This document shows, piece after piece, positions 16,305 to 25,849 of a DNA stretch of 35,820 bases. The position numbers and the translations under genes are program-made. Below the pieces are notes generated by a model, which did no database searches, was not told the DNA's origin, and saw nothing but the letters and a program-made list of their open reading frames with translations. Source of the DNA: CAIKHN01 sp964394565 (GTDB lineage: Bacteria; Patescibacteriota; Patescibacteriia; UBA9934); the NCBI GenBank assembly GCA_964394565.1, contig CAYMYA010000008.1, forward strand, positions 1 to 35,820, read 5' to 3'. Position 1 is the first letter of the stretch, and the number at the start of each line of letters is the position of its first letter.

Positions 16305-18582
16305 ACTCAGACTGGTCGGCGCTCTTACGCTTCCACATCTTTTTTGGCGACGCACGTTTTTTGATGAGGAGTTCAATGGCATCCGCAAGTGTCACCGTCA
16401 TCGGGTCTATGTCTTTCGGTACGGTGGCGTTTGTTTTCCCGTCGGTCACGTACGGGCCGTAGCGGCCGTCCTTGATGACGATATTCGCCTTCGTTTCTGG
16501 TTCAATGCCCAGTTCTGCGAGCGGCGTCATGGCTTTAATCTTTTTTGCGACGCCGTCGGTACACAGTTGAATGGCTTGTTCAAGCGTCACGCTCGCCGGG
16601 TGATGTTCAGGGGGGAGTGAAATATTGACCGCGCCGCACTTGAGGTACGGGCCAAAGCGTCCCACATTCGCAATGATGTCTTCTCCGGACGTATGTTTGC
16701 CGACGATGCGGGGGAGCGACAGTAAACGCAGAGCTTGTTCGAGGGTAAGTGTGTCGATGGTTTGTGTCTTTTCGAGGCTTGCACGCTGCGGTTTCGGTGC
16801 GCCCTTTTCTTTTGATGCTTCGCCAACTTGAACGAATGGTCCAAAGCGACCGTTGCGGGCAACGATCATGAGACCAGTTTTTGGATCGATGCCGATTTCG
16901 CGTACTTTCATGACAGCCTCTCTTGTAAGCTCACCACCCTTTTCCGTAATGAGATGATGGAACGGTCCATAAAACCCTGCAAGAACCAGCTGCCAATTTT
17001 CATCACCTTCGGCGATATCGTCGAGTTTTTTTTCCATGGTTGCCGTAAACTCGTAGTCGACGATTTGTGGGAAGTGTTCTTTGAGAAGATCGGTCACGAC
17101 GAGTGCGATATCGGACGGGTACAGCTTTTTATTATCGTCACGGAGTACATAACCCCGCGCTTCGATGGTTGCGAGCGTTGGGGCGTAGGTGGATGGCCGC
17201 CCAATGCCATATTCCTCCATCACTTTAATGAGTGAAGCGTCACTGTAGCGTGCTGGAGGTTCGGTGAAGTGCTGTTCCGGTGTGACGCTGAAGGCCTTTC
17301 CGACGGCATCGCCTTTCGCAAGATTCGGGAGCAATTTGTCCTCTGCAGCGCGCCACACTTTCATGTATCCATCGAACACCACGATACTGCCGTTGCCACG
17401 GAATGTGTGAGCGTTTGCAAGGAAGTCGATAGCGGTACGTTCAAGTTTTGCACTGGGAAGCTGTGATGCAACGGTGCGGCGCCAAATGACATCGTACAAT
17501 TTCCACATGCCAGGATCGAGCGCGGTACGCAGCGATTCCGGTGTCGCATTCACGTCAGTGGGGCGGATCGCTTCGTGTGCTTCCTGAGCGCCTTTTTTGT
17601 TGGTTTTATACTGTACGCCGCCGGTGCTATATGCTTTACCGAATTGTGCTCCGACATATTCTTGCACGGAGGCAATGAACTGTTCCCCAAGGTTCATTGA
17701 GTCGGTACGCATGTAGGTGATGCGTCCGGTTTCATACAATTTTTGTGCGAGTGTCATGGTTTGCTTCGCGCTCATGCCAAGGCGATTGTATGCCTCTTGT
17801 TGCAGTGTGGACGTGGTGAGCGGTGTTGGTGCTTTGCGCGAGGCGCTTTTTTTCTCAACGGATGTGACGCTGAATTCAGCATCCTTCACTGCCGCTACAA
17901 CTTCGGAAGCTTCCGCTGCGGTTTTGATATCGAGTTTATCGATTTTTCGTTCACCAATGGCAACAAGCTTGGTGGGGAATTGCGTGCCTGTATGCTGCAA
18001 TATCGCTTCGATGGACCAGTATTCTTCTTGCACGAATGCGAGCCGCTCACGTTCGCGCTCCACAACTAAGCGCACGGCAACTGACTGCACGCGTCCAGCA
18101 GAAAGGCCGCGTTGCACCTTGCTCCACAAAAGCGGAGAAAGTTCATACCCCACTAAGCGATCAAGAATACGCCGCGTTTGCTGTGCGTTGACCATGTTCA
18201 TGTCGATATGTCGCGCGTGTTCCAGCGCATGAGTAATGGCCGTTTTAGTAATTTCGTGGAATGTCACGCGCTTTGCAGTTTCCGTGTTGAGCTTGAGGAC
18301 TTCCGCAATGTGCCATGCGATCGCTTCTCCTTCACGGTCTTCGTCCGTTGCAAGGTATACTTCCGCGCCTTTTGCAGCGTCTTTGAGCGCTTTCACTTTA
18401 TCTTTCTTGTCGTCCGGAACTTCATACGTTGGTTTGAACCCGTGATCGACATCGACGCCAGTCTTCTTTTTCGGCAAATCGCGAATATGGCCAAAGGAAG
18501 AAATGACTTTATAGTCCTTCCCGAGGAATTTACTAATGGTTTTGGCCTTTGTTGGAGACTCGACAATGAATAATTTGGCCAT
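16303..18582 (-). CDS. topA: DNA topoisomerase I
   Basis: A 759-residue type IA topoisomerase that relaxes negative supercoils. The TOPRIM domain has Glu9 in VESPTKAKT and Asp80/Asp82/Glu84 in ATDEDREGE; the active-site Tyr290 lies in TGRITYMRTDS. Residues from about 580 form three C-terminal repeats of the type GRFGPFV/GRFGPYL/GRYGPYV without the cysteine zinc fingers of the E. coli enzyme, as in several CPR and actinobacterial forms. ATG 18582 gives the canonical start Met-Ala-Lys-Leu-Phe-Ile-Val-Glu-Ser-Pro; the longer frame runs into the hairpin leader. The gene is preceded by an unusual 126-base structured element. Confidence 0.96.
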   Translation of the reverse strand: MAKLFIVESPTKAKTISKFLGKDYKVISSFGHIRDLPKKKTGVDVDHGFKPTYEVPDDKKDKVKALKDAAKGAEVYLATDEDREGEAIAWHIAEVLKLNTETAKRVTFHEITKTAITHALEHARHIDMNMVNAQQTRRILDRLVGYELSPLLWSKVQRGLSAGRVQSVAVRLVVERERERLAFVQEEYWSIEAILQHTGTQFPTKLVAIGERKIDKLDIKTAAEASEVVAAVKDAEFSVTSVEKKSASRKAPTPLTTSTLQQEAYNRLGMSAKQTMTLAQKLYETGRITYMRTDSMNLGEQFIASVQEYVGAQFGKAYSTGGVQYKTNKKGAQEAHEAIRPTDVNATPESLRTALDPGMWKLYDVIWRRTVASQLPSAKLERTAIDFLANAHTFRGNGSIVVFDGYMKVWRAAEDKLLPNLAKGDAVGKAFSVTPEQHFTEPPARYSDASLIKVMEEYGIGRPSTYAPTLATIEARGYVLRDDNKKLYPSDIALVVTDLLKEHFPQIVDYEFTATMEKKLDDIAEGDENWQLVLAGFYGPFHHLITEKGGELTREAVMKVREIGIDPKTGLMIVARNGRFGPFVQVGEASKEKGAPKPQRASLEKTQTIDTLTLEQALRLLSLPRIVGKHTSGEDIIANVGRFGPYLKCGAVNISLPPEHHPASVTLEQAIQLCTDGVAKKIKAMTPLAELGIEPETKANIVIKDGRYGPYVTDGKTNATVPKDIDPMTVTLADAIELLIKKRASPKKMWKRKSADQSE

Positions 18583-18584
18583 AG

Positions 18585-18710
18585 AAAATTTGCTTAATTT
18601 TGCCCATTTTCGGCATGCTCCTCGACAAAATCGACGACGTACAGTGGGGTACGTCTTGACGATTCTGTCATCGTCGCGTACCGAAACTGGCCTAAAATAA
18701 AGCAAATTTT
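18585..18710 (-). promoter_or_regulatory. Structured 5' leader of topA
   Basis: A perfect 11-bp stem (18585-18595 with 18700-18710) closes a 126-base element ending 2 bases before the topA ATG. A second imperfect stem continues inside (ATTTTAGGCC.. with ..GGGCAAAAT, then TTTCGG with CCGAAAA), and the centre holds two hairpins, GACGAT/ATCGTC and GACGTAC/GTACGTC. The start codon's upstream region is thus buried in a multibranched structure, which suggests post-transcriptional or temperature/supercoiling-linked control of topA. No known riboswitch is recognised. Confidence 0.5.
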
Positions 18711-18727
18711 GAAGTTCTTCGCCGTTG

Positions 18728-18757
18728 ACGATACGTTCGCTCTGGCCGAATCGTCAA
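18728..18757 (-). promoter_or_regulatory. Possible topA promoter within an inverted repeat
   Basis: On the minus strand TTGACG (18752-18757) and TATCGT (18728-18733) are 18 bases apart. They coincide with the arms of a perfect 8-base inverted repeat, TTGACGAT...ATCGTCAA (18725-18732 and 18750-18757). ATCGTCAA occurs once more in the leader hairpin, so a protein-binding site is possible. Confidence 0.4.
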
Positions 18758-18835
18758 GTACGGGAATGATAGCAGGAAGATTTTCCTTCTCTGGTATCCT
18801 GACGTTTTTCCTCCGTCATCCTCGAGTCGCTCCAC

Positions 18836-19918
18836 TTACCCATTGATCACGAATCGGTTGCCGCCGACGTTGCGAATCGCACCCAAGAGTTCAAGTTGCG
18901 TGGCGGCAATGCTTGCGGCAGCGGTAGAGAGTTGTGCACGTTCTGCAGCGAGATCGATGTGGAGTGGCTCCGCGCTCAAGGTGGCGAAGAGCTTTTGCTC
19001 GGCATCGCTGCGCCCGGGCGGAAGTGTCGCGGTTGCGGAAGCGCTCGGCACAACATTCATGCCGTATAGTTGAAAAATATCTTGCGCTTCTGTGATGCAG
19101 TGTGCGCCGGATTTAATGAGAAAGTTTGTCCCCTTGCTTCTTGTGGACGAAATATTCCCTGGAACTGCGCAGACTTCTCGGTTTTCACGTGTTGCGGCTT
19201 CTGCGGTAATCATGGTGCCTGAGGGCAGGCCTGCTTCCACAATAATTGTTGCAGTGCACATGCCGGACACGATGCGGTTTCGAATAGGAAAATTTGAGCG
19301 GTAGGGCGGGGTAGCGAGGGGGAATTCGGTGATGATCGTGCCGCCGGAGGCGAGAATGCGATCGAAAAGCCCGTTGTGTCGCGTGTTGTCTACGCCTGAG
19401 AGGCCGGAACCTAACACCGCTACCGTGTGGCCGTTCGCTGCGAGCGCGCCTTCGTGCGACGCTTGATCAATGCCGTTCGCCCCGCCACTGACAATGCTTA
19501 GTCCGCCATGTGCGAGTTCTTTTGCAAGTCGTGTTGCGGTTTCTTTTCCGTACGCGGTGCACTCGCGGGAGCCAACCATGGCAACGGTTGGAAGTCGTCC
19601 CAGCGCACCGCCTTTTGCGAAGAGGAAGGTCGGGGGATCGAAAATCGCGCGTAACAGCTCTGGGTATTCTGGGTCTGCAAGTCCGATGAGACGGATGTTC
19701 TGGCGTTCCATGGTATGCACAAATGTAGAGGGATCTTGTGCGTTGCGCCAGGTTAAAAATGCATCAATTCGTGGTTCGGGAATGCCGGATGCAAGGAGTT
19801 CGGTTCGTGTTGCGCGCCAAATGTCTTCTGCGGTGGTGAATGTCGCAAAGAGTTTTGCGTGGCTTGCTTGGCCAAGCATCGGGGCATTTGCGAGCGCGAG
19901 GGTGAAGGGGGAGAGCAT
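18836..19918 (-). CDS. dprA: DNA processing protein DprA
   Basis: A 360-residue protein with an N-terminal SAM/helix-hairpin-helix-like region, a Rossmann-type core and a C-terminal winged helix. Core signatures: VGSRECTAYG (about 115), SGGANGIDQASHEGAL, GSGLSGVDN, FPIRNRIVSG and EAGLPSGTMITAEAA; the C-terminus (last 60 residues) ends in Leu-Glu-Leu-Leu-Gly-Ala-Ile, fitting a DprA winged helix. DprA binds incoming single-stranded DNA during natural transformation and loads RecA. A TACACT box 8 bases before its ATG is divergent to the promoter of the VirB6-like gene, tying the two units together at one intergenic region. topA lies downstream on the same strand. Confidence 0.94.
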   Translation of the reverse strand: MLSPFTLALANAPMLGQASHAKLFATFTTAEDIWRATRTELLASGIPEPRIDAFLTWRNAQDPSTFVHTMERQNIRLIGLADPEYPELLRAIFDPPTFLFAKGGALGRLPTVAMVGSRECTAYGKETATRLAKELAHGGLSIVSGGANGIDQASHEGALAANGHTVAVLGSGLSGVDNTRHNGLFDRILASGGTIITEFPLATPPYRSNFPIRNRIVSGMCTATIIVEAGLPSGTMITAEAATRENREVCAVPGNISSTRSKGTNFLIKSGAHCITEAQDIFQLYGMNVVPSASATATLPPGRSDAEQKLFATLSAEPLHIDLAAERAQLSTAAASIAATQLELLGAIRNVGGNRFVING

Positions 19919-19969
19919 AGAGAAGAAGTGTAATACATTTTCTCACAGCTCCTGATGATATCGCCATGC

Positions 19970-19975
19970 TATACT
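19970..19975 (+). promoter_or_regulatory. -10 box of the T4SS-like operon
   Basis: TATACT lies 9 bases before the ATG at 19985, with no Shine-Dalgarno sequence between. The opposing dprA -10 (19927-19932, minus) is 37 bases away. Confidence 0.5.
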
Positions 19976-19984
19976 TCTATCACT

Positions 19985-22957
19985 ATGGCGAAGCTCGCGG
20001 AGCTTGGACGCAGATTTCTTGCGTGGTGCATACAACATAAAGCGATATCTGCAGCTGTATTAGCTGGGGTGATGCTTAGTATTCCACTCCATCAGGTTTT
20101 TGCACTCGATTTGTGGACTGAGTTTAGTCAAAATCCGCTTGATGCCACGGCGTTGATGCTTGCGGGATTGATTCAAAATATTACCGCACTTCTTGGCATG
20201 GTGACGTTGCGACTGATCGAAATGATCGTGATTCCTATTCTAGGGTACGACGGATTTTATAATAGTAACATTACAAACCTCGGCTGGTCGTTGGTGCGCG
20301 ACGTCGTGAATATGTTTGTTGTGGTGGTGTTGCTCGTTATTGCGATCATGACGATTATTGGGTATTCCGCAGCAAACTGGACGCAGCAACTGCCGAGACT
20401 GTTTATTGCGATTGTCCTCGTGAATTTTAGTAAGCTGATTTGTGGATTCGCGATCGACGTGAGTCAGGTGGTGATGTTCACGTTTGTGAATGCGATTGTG
20501 AGCATTGCTGCGGGAAATTTTGCGGCGATGCTCGGTATTAATACATTCGGACAATTTAATGCGGACTTTTTGGATCGGGTGAATACGGGGGGCTCTGGTA
20601 TTGAGCCGTATATGTATCTCGGTGCCGCCTACTTGCAATTTGTGATGTACTTGGCGATTTTGGCTGTCATGTTCATGCTTGCCGTGGCATTCATCTGGCG
20701 TATCGTGATTTTGTGGGTGCTGATCATTATGTCGCCAATGGCATTTTTCATGATCGGGATTAAGGATATTTTTCACACAGCTGACGGAATACTTAAAAAT
20801 TGGGAGGGCAAGTTTGTCAGTGCTCTGACGTTTGGTCCGATGCTTACGTTCTTTTTGTGGCTTGCACTCGCGGCATCGTCTGGTTCTACATTGGCACAAA
20901 CAGAAGATTTCCCGATGCCAGACACCGTGAACGACTTGAACCTCCCACTGGAAATGTTCTCGTTGGATAACTTCCTCGGCATGTTCCTCGCCCTCGCTAT
21001 TCTTATCGCCGGCATGCAACAAGCTTCCACCGCCGCCAAGGGCATGGAAGGCTTCGCGAGTACGGTGTTGAATGAAAAGATGGGTATCGGTGCGGCAAAA
21101 TGGCTTGGCAAAAGTCCGTTTAAGGCAGCGACTGGATTTAAGAAAGAACGTGCGTGGGTTGGTGATAAAACACAAAAAGGTGCGGCATGGACTGGGCAGT
21201 TTGCACCAACGCTTACGAAAAAAGTTGGTGTGGGAATTGCGAAAGCGGGTACAGCGATTGGGAGTAAGGGTGGATTTGTGGGTGCAGTTGCCGGTGGGAT
21301 GATCGGAGGAATTGGTTCAGATATTGTGACCGGTGGAAAACAGGCGGTCAAAGACAAACAAAAGAGAGGACTCGAAGGGTTCGAACATCAAACCGACGAA
21401 CAAGAAATGGCGACTCGGCAGCGCGCACTTGGTGGCATGTCCGCAGATCCAGTGACCAAAGAACAGGACTTGGCATTCCGCAGAAAGTTGCTTACTGATC
21501 AAGCTGCGCGTGGCAAACATCGTGAAGAGATGGAGAAGAGTTACACAGCGAGTGTTAAGAAGCAGAATCCAAATTGGACTGCGGATGCGGTGAAACAGGA
21601 AGCAACAAGACTTACAGAAGAGAACTATCAGGAGACCATGCGTAATCTTCTGGATGAATCTGATAGTAAGGACGGAAAGGTGCTGTATGGTTTGAGCAGT
21701 GAGGAAAAGGATAAGCTGGACGACATGAAGACAGCGAACCCGATGTTGATTGAGCCGAAGGGTGTGAAGAAACCGGGAGAAGACGGATACGACGCAACTC
21801 AATACAACACGGCAAAACAAAGCGCCATTAAAGAGCATTACCAAAAAATGTCCGATAAGGGCCGTTTGGATATTCGCACAATTCACAAGGGTGCGTTTGC
21901 GGATCCCAACACACGTGAGGCTCTTAAAGCGTTTAATGTTGATACGAAAGATGGAAAGAAGGCTTCGGTGTGGTCGCAGATTGAAAGCGGCGCAGGAACC
22001 ATCGATCAACGCAAAGCCATGGCCGGTCTTATCACTGCTGCAGATATTGCACATCCAACAGATGGCAAAAAGAATTTGACGACGTTGGTCAAGTCAGGGG
22101 CGGTCATGGAAGACAATATCAACGATACGGATGCCAGAGGAAAAGGTGCACGGCGTCAAGAAGTTATCGCGAGTATTCAGTCTGCAACACGTGCGACTGT
22201 GGATTCTGCATCGCATGGTGCTGCTGCTGCGGCAATATTGAGTCATAAAGAAGGCACGAGTGAGGCGCTTACGCCGGAGCGGGTGTTTGGTGCAGGTTTT
22301 AGAACTCTCGCGACAGACGGATTACCGATAGACGAAGGGTTAGCGGTGCAGACAGACGCGATGCTGACGTCCGATATTTCTTCCGCTCGTCATTTCGAGT
22401 CGATTGTTCAAGAAGGCGCGGCGCCAAGTTTCGCAACAGAAATGATCGCAAACCGCGCGACGAAATCTTCTGTGCAGCGTCTTGAGAACACGCGAAGCGG
22501 CGGAGGTCCAGGCGCAGATGAAAGCCGCAGAGCGTTGGAAGTGATTAGCCGTTCTGTTTCAGCGGAATTGGAGCGAGAAAATGCGCGTCCGGTGGGCGAT
22601 CGAGATAAGAAGAAGTTGAAGAAATTGGAGGACATGGAAAAGGAAATGTCTGTGGGAAGCCGGTACGATCCGACGAGATCTCGACCAAGTCGCGGAGGAG
22701 CTCCCGCACCCGCACCGGCACCTGCGCCGGCGCCGGCTCCGACGTCGCGCATTCAATCTCAGTTTACTGGGGCACAGTCGCCAGCTCAGGCCGCGGCGGC
22801 ATTCCAGGCAGCTGGTGGACAAACTGGTGCTAAAGCCCGTGCGCAGGCTGCAGCTCAGGCTGCGGCGCAAGCGACGAACGCGGCGCCGCCAGCAACGCCA
22901 CCGGCTGGGGGCACGCCGCCGATTATTCCGCCAGCAGGAGGTGGGGGAACGCCGTAG
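19985..22957 (+). CDS. VirB6/TrbL-like membrane protein of a type IV secretion-like system
   Basis: A 990-residue protein. An N-terminal signal/membrane segment ends near Ala-Leu (residue 40), then six or so further hydrophobic segments fill residues 45-380. This layout, with a Trp-Arg-Ile-Val-Ile-Leu-Trp loop and a 'SPMAFFMIG' helix, is that of VirB6/TrbL inner-membrane channel components. The remaining 600 residues are hydrophilic and charged, with a (Pro-Ala)n run near 902-918 and an Ala/Gln then Pro/Gly-rich tail. ATG 19985 is chosen over the frame's earlier start at 19955 because a TATACT box lies between. It leads a cluster with PrgI- and VirB4-like genes, which supports the assignment. 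Confidence 0.75.
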   Translation: MAKLAELGRRFLAWCIQHKAISAAVLAGVMLSIPLHQVFALDLWTEFSQNPLDATALMLAGLIQNITALLGMVTLRLIEMIVIPILGYDGFYNSNITNLGWSLVRDVVNMFVVVVLLVIAIMTIIGYSAANWTQQLPRLFIAIVLVNFSKLICGFAIDVSQVVMFTFVNAIVSIAAGNFAAMLGINTFGQFNADFLDRVNTGGSGIEPYMYLGAAYLQFVMYLAILAVMFMLAVAFIWRIVILWVLIIMSPMAFFMIGIKDIFHTADGILKNWEGKFVSALTFGPMLTFFLWLALAASSGSTLAQTEDFPMPDTVNDLNLPLEMFSLDNFLGMFLALAILIAGMQQASTAAKGMEGFASTVLNEKMGIGAAKWLGKSPFKAATGFKKERAWVGDKTQKGAAWTGQFAPTLTKKVGVGIAKAGTAIGSKGGFVGAVAGGMIGGIGSDIVTGGKQAVKDKQKRGLEGFEHQTDEQEMATRQRALGGMSADPVTKEQDLAFRRKLLTDQAARGKHREEMEKSYTASVKKQNPNWTADAVKQEATRLTEENYQETMRNLLDESDSKDGKVLYGLSSEEKDKLDDMKTANPMLIEPKGVKKPGEDGYDATQYNTAKQSAIKEHYQKMSDKGRLDIRTIHKGAFADPNTREALKAFNVDTKDGKKASVWSQIESGAGTIDQRKAMAGLITAADIAHPTDGKKNLTTLVKSGAVMEDNINDTDARGKGARRQEVIASIQSATRATVDSASHGAAAAAILSHKEGTSEALTPERVFGAGFRTLATDGLPIDEGLAVQTDAMLTSDISSARHFESIVQEGAAPSFATEMIANRATKSSVQRLENTRSGGGPGADESRRALEVISRSVSAELERENARPVGDRDKKKLKKLEDMEKEMSVGSRYDPTRSRPSRGGAPAPAPAPAPAPAPTSRIQSQFTGAQSPAQAAAAFQAAGGQTGAKARAQAAAQAAAQATNAAPPATPPAGGTPPIIPPAGGGGTP

Positions 22958-22975
22958 GGTGAATAAAGGAGGACT

Positions 22976-24688
22976 ATGGCAATTGCGGACTTAATCAATA
23001 TTCCAACAGTACGAGCATTTCTCATGGACGGTTCAGTGATGACCGTCTTTGAGGCTATTTTGGAAAAATTCGCATTGCCAAAAACGCGCGCGGAGGAGTT
23101 GCTCGATCTTACCGATGCCGTGCTCGACGGAGTGTTGGACGTGAAGGATATTCCTAGCATGGTACAGCAGGCGTTTGGTGTCGATGAGGAGCGTGCAAAG
23201 CGTATGGCGTGCGATGTGGTGGGTTTTCGGCTGTTGCCGCTGGAGCAATATGTGCCGGGCGTGGTTGCTGATCTTGAGGCGTGGGGAGCAGACATGAGTA
23301 AATATCCAAAATCGAGGGTAGGAAAAACAAAAATGGTTCCGGAAACATTTGCAGCGCAGCTTGATGAAAAGCTTACCCTGAATTTTTCCGAGGTTCTCAT
23401 TAAGCGCGCTGGGTTTTTAATCGGTGCGTACTGGAATGGTGAAAAGAGCAAAGAATCCACAGTGACGTTTTTCTCTCGTGGGACGACGATTGGCGGGTTA
23501 GGACTTAGTCCAGAGCGCGCGCAAGAATTGCTCGCCGCGGTGGATGCGAGCCGGGACCTTGTGGAGCTTACTCCGGGAGTGTCTGGCGAACGCCCACCGG
23601 CAGTGGAGAACAGTGGCATTATCGCGGTGAAAGAAATCGAAAGCACGCTCGATCTCGCAGTGGAGAACGCCCCGTCACACGAATTGACGTCTGAGCTGCC
23701 GATCATCAATGCGCCCAAGCGTGCTCGGCAGCACGATGAAGACGACGAGGGTATCGCAGATGCAGCGCGCGCGGCACGTCAAGCGCAACGAGTAGGCGGT
23801 GCGGATACGGTGATTGCAACTGCGGTTGCGAAGGCGATTACTGATGCACAAGTGATATTGGATGCGTACCATATTCCCGCGGCAACATTTGCTGATGTTG
23901 TGAGTAAGGCGTTGAAGGGTGTTCGTGATTTGTACCAAACACGAGATGTTTTTGCGCGTGACTTGCGCGTGACGGGTGGAGATCTAGAAACTCTCACAGA
24001 AATTGTAGAAACCGCACATCGCTCAGTCCATGGGACGAGCCAATCACCTGCGCCATCAACACCCGCACCTAGTACTTCTCGTGTAGCGCCTTCCTCCCCC
24101 TCTGTCCTTGACCAACGTTTCGCTGCGTTAGCGAAAGCTGTCCCAAAAACGCGCGAAGAAGAGGTGATGCCTGGCGCTCGGGTGAGCGTTGCACGTACGG
24201 TCGCGGAAGAGCAAAACGTTCAGCGCGCACAAATTTCATCTGAAAAACTTGTTGAAGCGGCGGTGGCCAGTCGTCCAGTGCCCGCGAAACCTATGCTGAC
24301 CGTCGGCTCTGTAGCGCCAAAGGCTCGCGATGGTGTACTGACGGACGTTCAGCCGGTACGGCGGCTTGTTGGTCCTGTGGAGGAATTAGCTACCATGACG
24401 CCTGTGGAATTCCGCCGGCTTTCTACGGTTCCGGCGGACGCGGTACAAAAAATTGAAGATATGCTTGCGACGCTCGAACGTCAGGGCTATGAAGAGCGAT
24501 TGCGGGGCATTGCGGCGTGGCGAAAAAGTCCGATGAATCAATTGTATATCGTCATGTTGACGTCAGCACTTTCGCAGGGCGTTGCCGTTGCGGAAATTGC
24601 TGCGAAGCGCCGTGCATCTGGTGAAGAAAGTTTAAGCCCCGCAGAAATTCGCGCAGTAAGTGAGTTGAATGAGCGGGTGCGGTTCTGA
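22976..24688 (+). CDS. Unknown Ala-rich protein of the T4SS-like operon
   Basis: A 570-residue soluble-looking protein, no signal peptide or membrane helix. Residues 1-110 and 200-345 look helical; a Pro/Ser/Thr/Ala linker lies near 350-375; the C-terminal 120 residues are helical and end in an acidic/basic mix. I do not recognise a family. It has the best Shine-Dalgarno sequence in the window (AAAGGAGGAC just before the ATG), in contrast to the leaderless genes around it, which fits an internal operon gene. It lies 18 bases after the VirB6-like stop. A cytosolic partner of the secretion machine is plausible from position only. Confidence 0.75.
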   Translation: MAIADLINIPTVRAFLMDGSVMTVFEAILEKFALPKTRAEELLDLTDAVLDGVLDVKDIPSMVQQAFGVDEERAKRMACDVVGFRLLPLEQYVPGVVADLEAWGADMSKYPKSRVGKTKMVPETFAAQLDEKLTLNFSEVLIKRAGFLIGAYWNGEKSKESTVTFFSRGTTIGGLGLSPERAQELLAAVDASRDLVELTPGVSGERPPAVENSGIIAVKEIESTLDLAVENAPSHELTSELPIINAPKRARQHDEDDEGIADAARAARQAQRVGGADTVIATAVAKAITDAQVILDAYHIPAATFADVVSKALKGVRDLYQTRDVFARDLRVTGGDLETLTEIVETAHRSVHGTSQSPAPSTPAPSTSRVAPSSPSVLDQRFAALAKAVPKTREEEVMPGARVSVARTVAEEQNVQRAQISSEKLVEAAVASRPVPAKPMLTVGSVAPKARDGVLTDVQPVRRLVGPVEELATMTPVEFRRLSTVPADAVQKIEDMLATLERQGYEERLRGIAAWRKSPMNQLYIVMLTSALSQGVAVAEIAAKRRASGEESLSPAEIRAVSELNERVRF

Positions 24689-24705
24689 GTGTTCGCAATG
24701 CCTGC

Positions 24706-24711
24706 TATACT
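24706..24711 (+). promoter_or_regulatory. -10 box for leaderless prgI-like mRNA
   Basis: TATACT, 6 bases, ATG at 24718: expected transcription start is the start codon itself. It provides a second promoter inside the T4SS-like cluster. Confidence 0.55.
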
Positions 24712-24717
24712 ACCCTC

Positions 24718-25158
24718 ATGCCCAATCAATTTGTGGTGCCACAATTTTTGGACGTGGAAAGTAAGATCATCGGGCCAATCACCGCGCGACAATTTTTGAT
24801 CTTGCTCGGGGTGTTGGTTGTAGAGTTTGCAATTTACCGCATTTTTTTAAATGTGCTTTTCATGATCATGTTTGGGGTACCGATTTTGGGCGTTGGGCTC
24901 GCATTCGCATTTATGAAAGTGAACGGACAGCCGTTTCATTTTATGATTTTGAGTTTGATTCAAACCCTTCAAAAACCACACTTACGTATTTGGGACAAAA
25001 CATTGAGCGATGCAGATGTGCGAATTTTTTTGCAAAAGGTGGACGAAGACGTCGCGCCACCGCCGGTACGCAAGGCGCCAATTGAGCGTTCACGATTGAA
25101 TGAGCTCACACTTGTCGTGAACACCGGAGGCGTGTACGCGTCAGACGAAGACGTTTAA
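24718..25158 (+). CDS. PrgI-family membrane protein
   Basis: A 146-residue protein opening with Gln-Phe-Val-Val-Pro-Gln-Phe-Leu-Asp-Val-Glu and Lys-Ile-Ile-Gly-Pro-Ile-Thr, the signature start of the PrgI family, followed by two membrane helices (about 23-40 and 44-66) and a cytosolic tail with a Pro-rich segment. PrgI-like proteins sit next to VirB4-type ATPases in Gram-positive and CPR conjugation/secretion loci and are thought to be the small VirB3-like membrane anchor of the ATPase. Here too the TraC/VirB4 genes follow directly, 6 bases after its stop. Confidence 0.88.
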   Translation: MPNQFVVPQFLDVESKIIGPITARQFLILLGVLVVEFAIYRIFLNVLFMIMFGVPILGVGLAFAFMKVNGQPFHFMILSLIQTLQKPHLRIWDKTLSDADVRIFLQKVDEDVAPPPVRKAPIERSRLNELTLVVNTGGVYASDEDV

Positions 25159-25164
25159 ATTCCT

Positions 25165-25848
25165 ATGGCAAACGCAGCACAAAAATCTGGTCAACCCACG
25201 CAGCGCTATTTGGATATTGCAGAAATTCGGGAGGATTGCGTCGTCATGAAGGACGGTTCGCTGCGCGTCGTGTTGATGGTTTCCAGCATTAATTTTGCGC
25301 TCAAGAGTGAGGATGAACAGCAGGCGATTATTCAAGGGTATATGCAGTTTTTGAATGGCCTCGAGCACCCGTTACAAGTTGTGATTCAATCACGCCGCAT
25401 GAATGTTGACGGATATTTAGGGCAACTCAAGCAACAGGAAGAGACGATTCAGAATGAGTTACTTCGAACTCAAATTCGTGATTACACGTCGTTTATCCGG
25501 GAATTGGTTGAGCTGGGACAGATCATGCAAAAGCGGTTTTTTGTCGTGATTCCGTATGATCCGGCAGAGAAGGACGAGAAAGGGAAGGGTTTTTTGTCGA
25601 AACTTTCTGTGGCAATTTCACCAGCGAAAATTGTGAAATTGAATGAGAAGCGTTTTCAGGAACGCCGGTATGCCATGATGCAACGGGCATCCACGGTGAG
25701 TTCCGGGCTCGAAAGCATGAGCCTACAGGTGGCGATGCTGGATACGCAGGGGCTCATTGAGCTGTATTATTCATCCTACAATCCCGACGTGTACGATGCG
25801 GAAAAATTAGTGGATATGGGGAAGCTCCGCGTTGAAACGCATTTCTAG
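25165..25848 (+). CDS. TraC/VirB4 N-terminal-domain-like protein
   Basis: A 227-residue protein resembling the N-terminal part of TraC/VirB4 ATPases: a short beta-rich start (Tyr-Leu-Asp-Ile-Ala-Glu-Ile, Val-Val-Met-Lys-Asp-Gly), a helical hairpin with Gln-Gln-Glu-Glu-Thr-Ile, a Phe-Phe-Val-Val-Ile-Pro-Tyr strand near 125-131, and a C-terminal Leu-Ile-Glu-Leu-Tyr-Tyr-Ser-Ser-Tyr-Asn-Pro motif. It has no Walker motifs. The VirB4 gene begins 1 base after its stop. It therefore looks like a separately encoded VirB4 accessory domain, an arrangement typical of CPR and some Firmicutes loci. Confidence 0.8.
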   Translation: MANAAQKSGQPTQRYLDIAEIREDCVVMKDGSLRVVLMVSSINFALKSEDEQQAIIQGYMQFLNGLEHPLQVVIQSRRMNVDGYLGQLKQQEETIQNELLRTQIRDYTSFIRELVELGQIMQKRFFVVIPYDPAEKDEKGKGFLSKLSVAISPAKIVKLNEKRFQERRYAMMQRASTVSSGLESMSLQVAMLDTQGLIELYYSSYNPDVYDAEKLVDMGKLRVETHF

Positions 25849-25849
25849 T

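Noticed and set aside
22690..22745. Pro-Ala coding repeat as a CRISPR-like or tandem DNA repeat
   Set aside because: It is a short in-frame low-complexity linker in the VirB6-like protein; no spacers or Cas genes.
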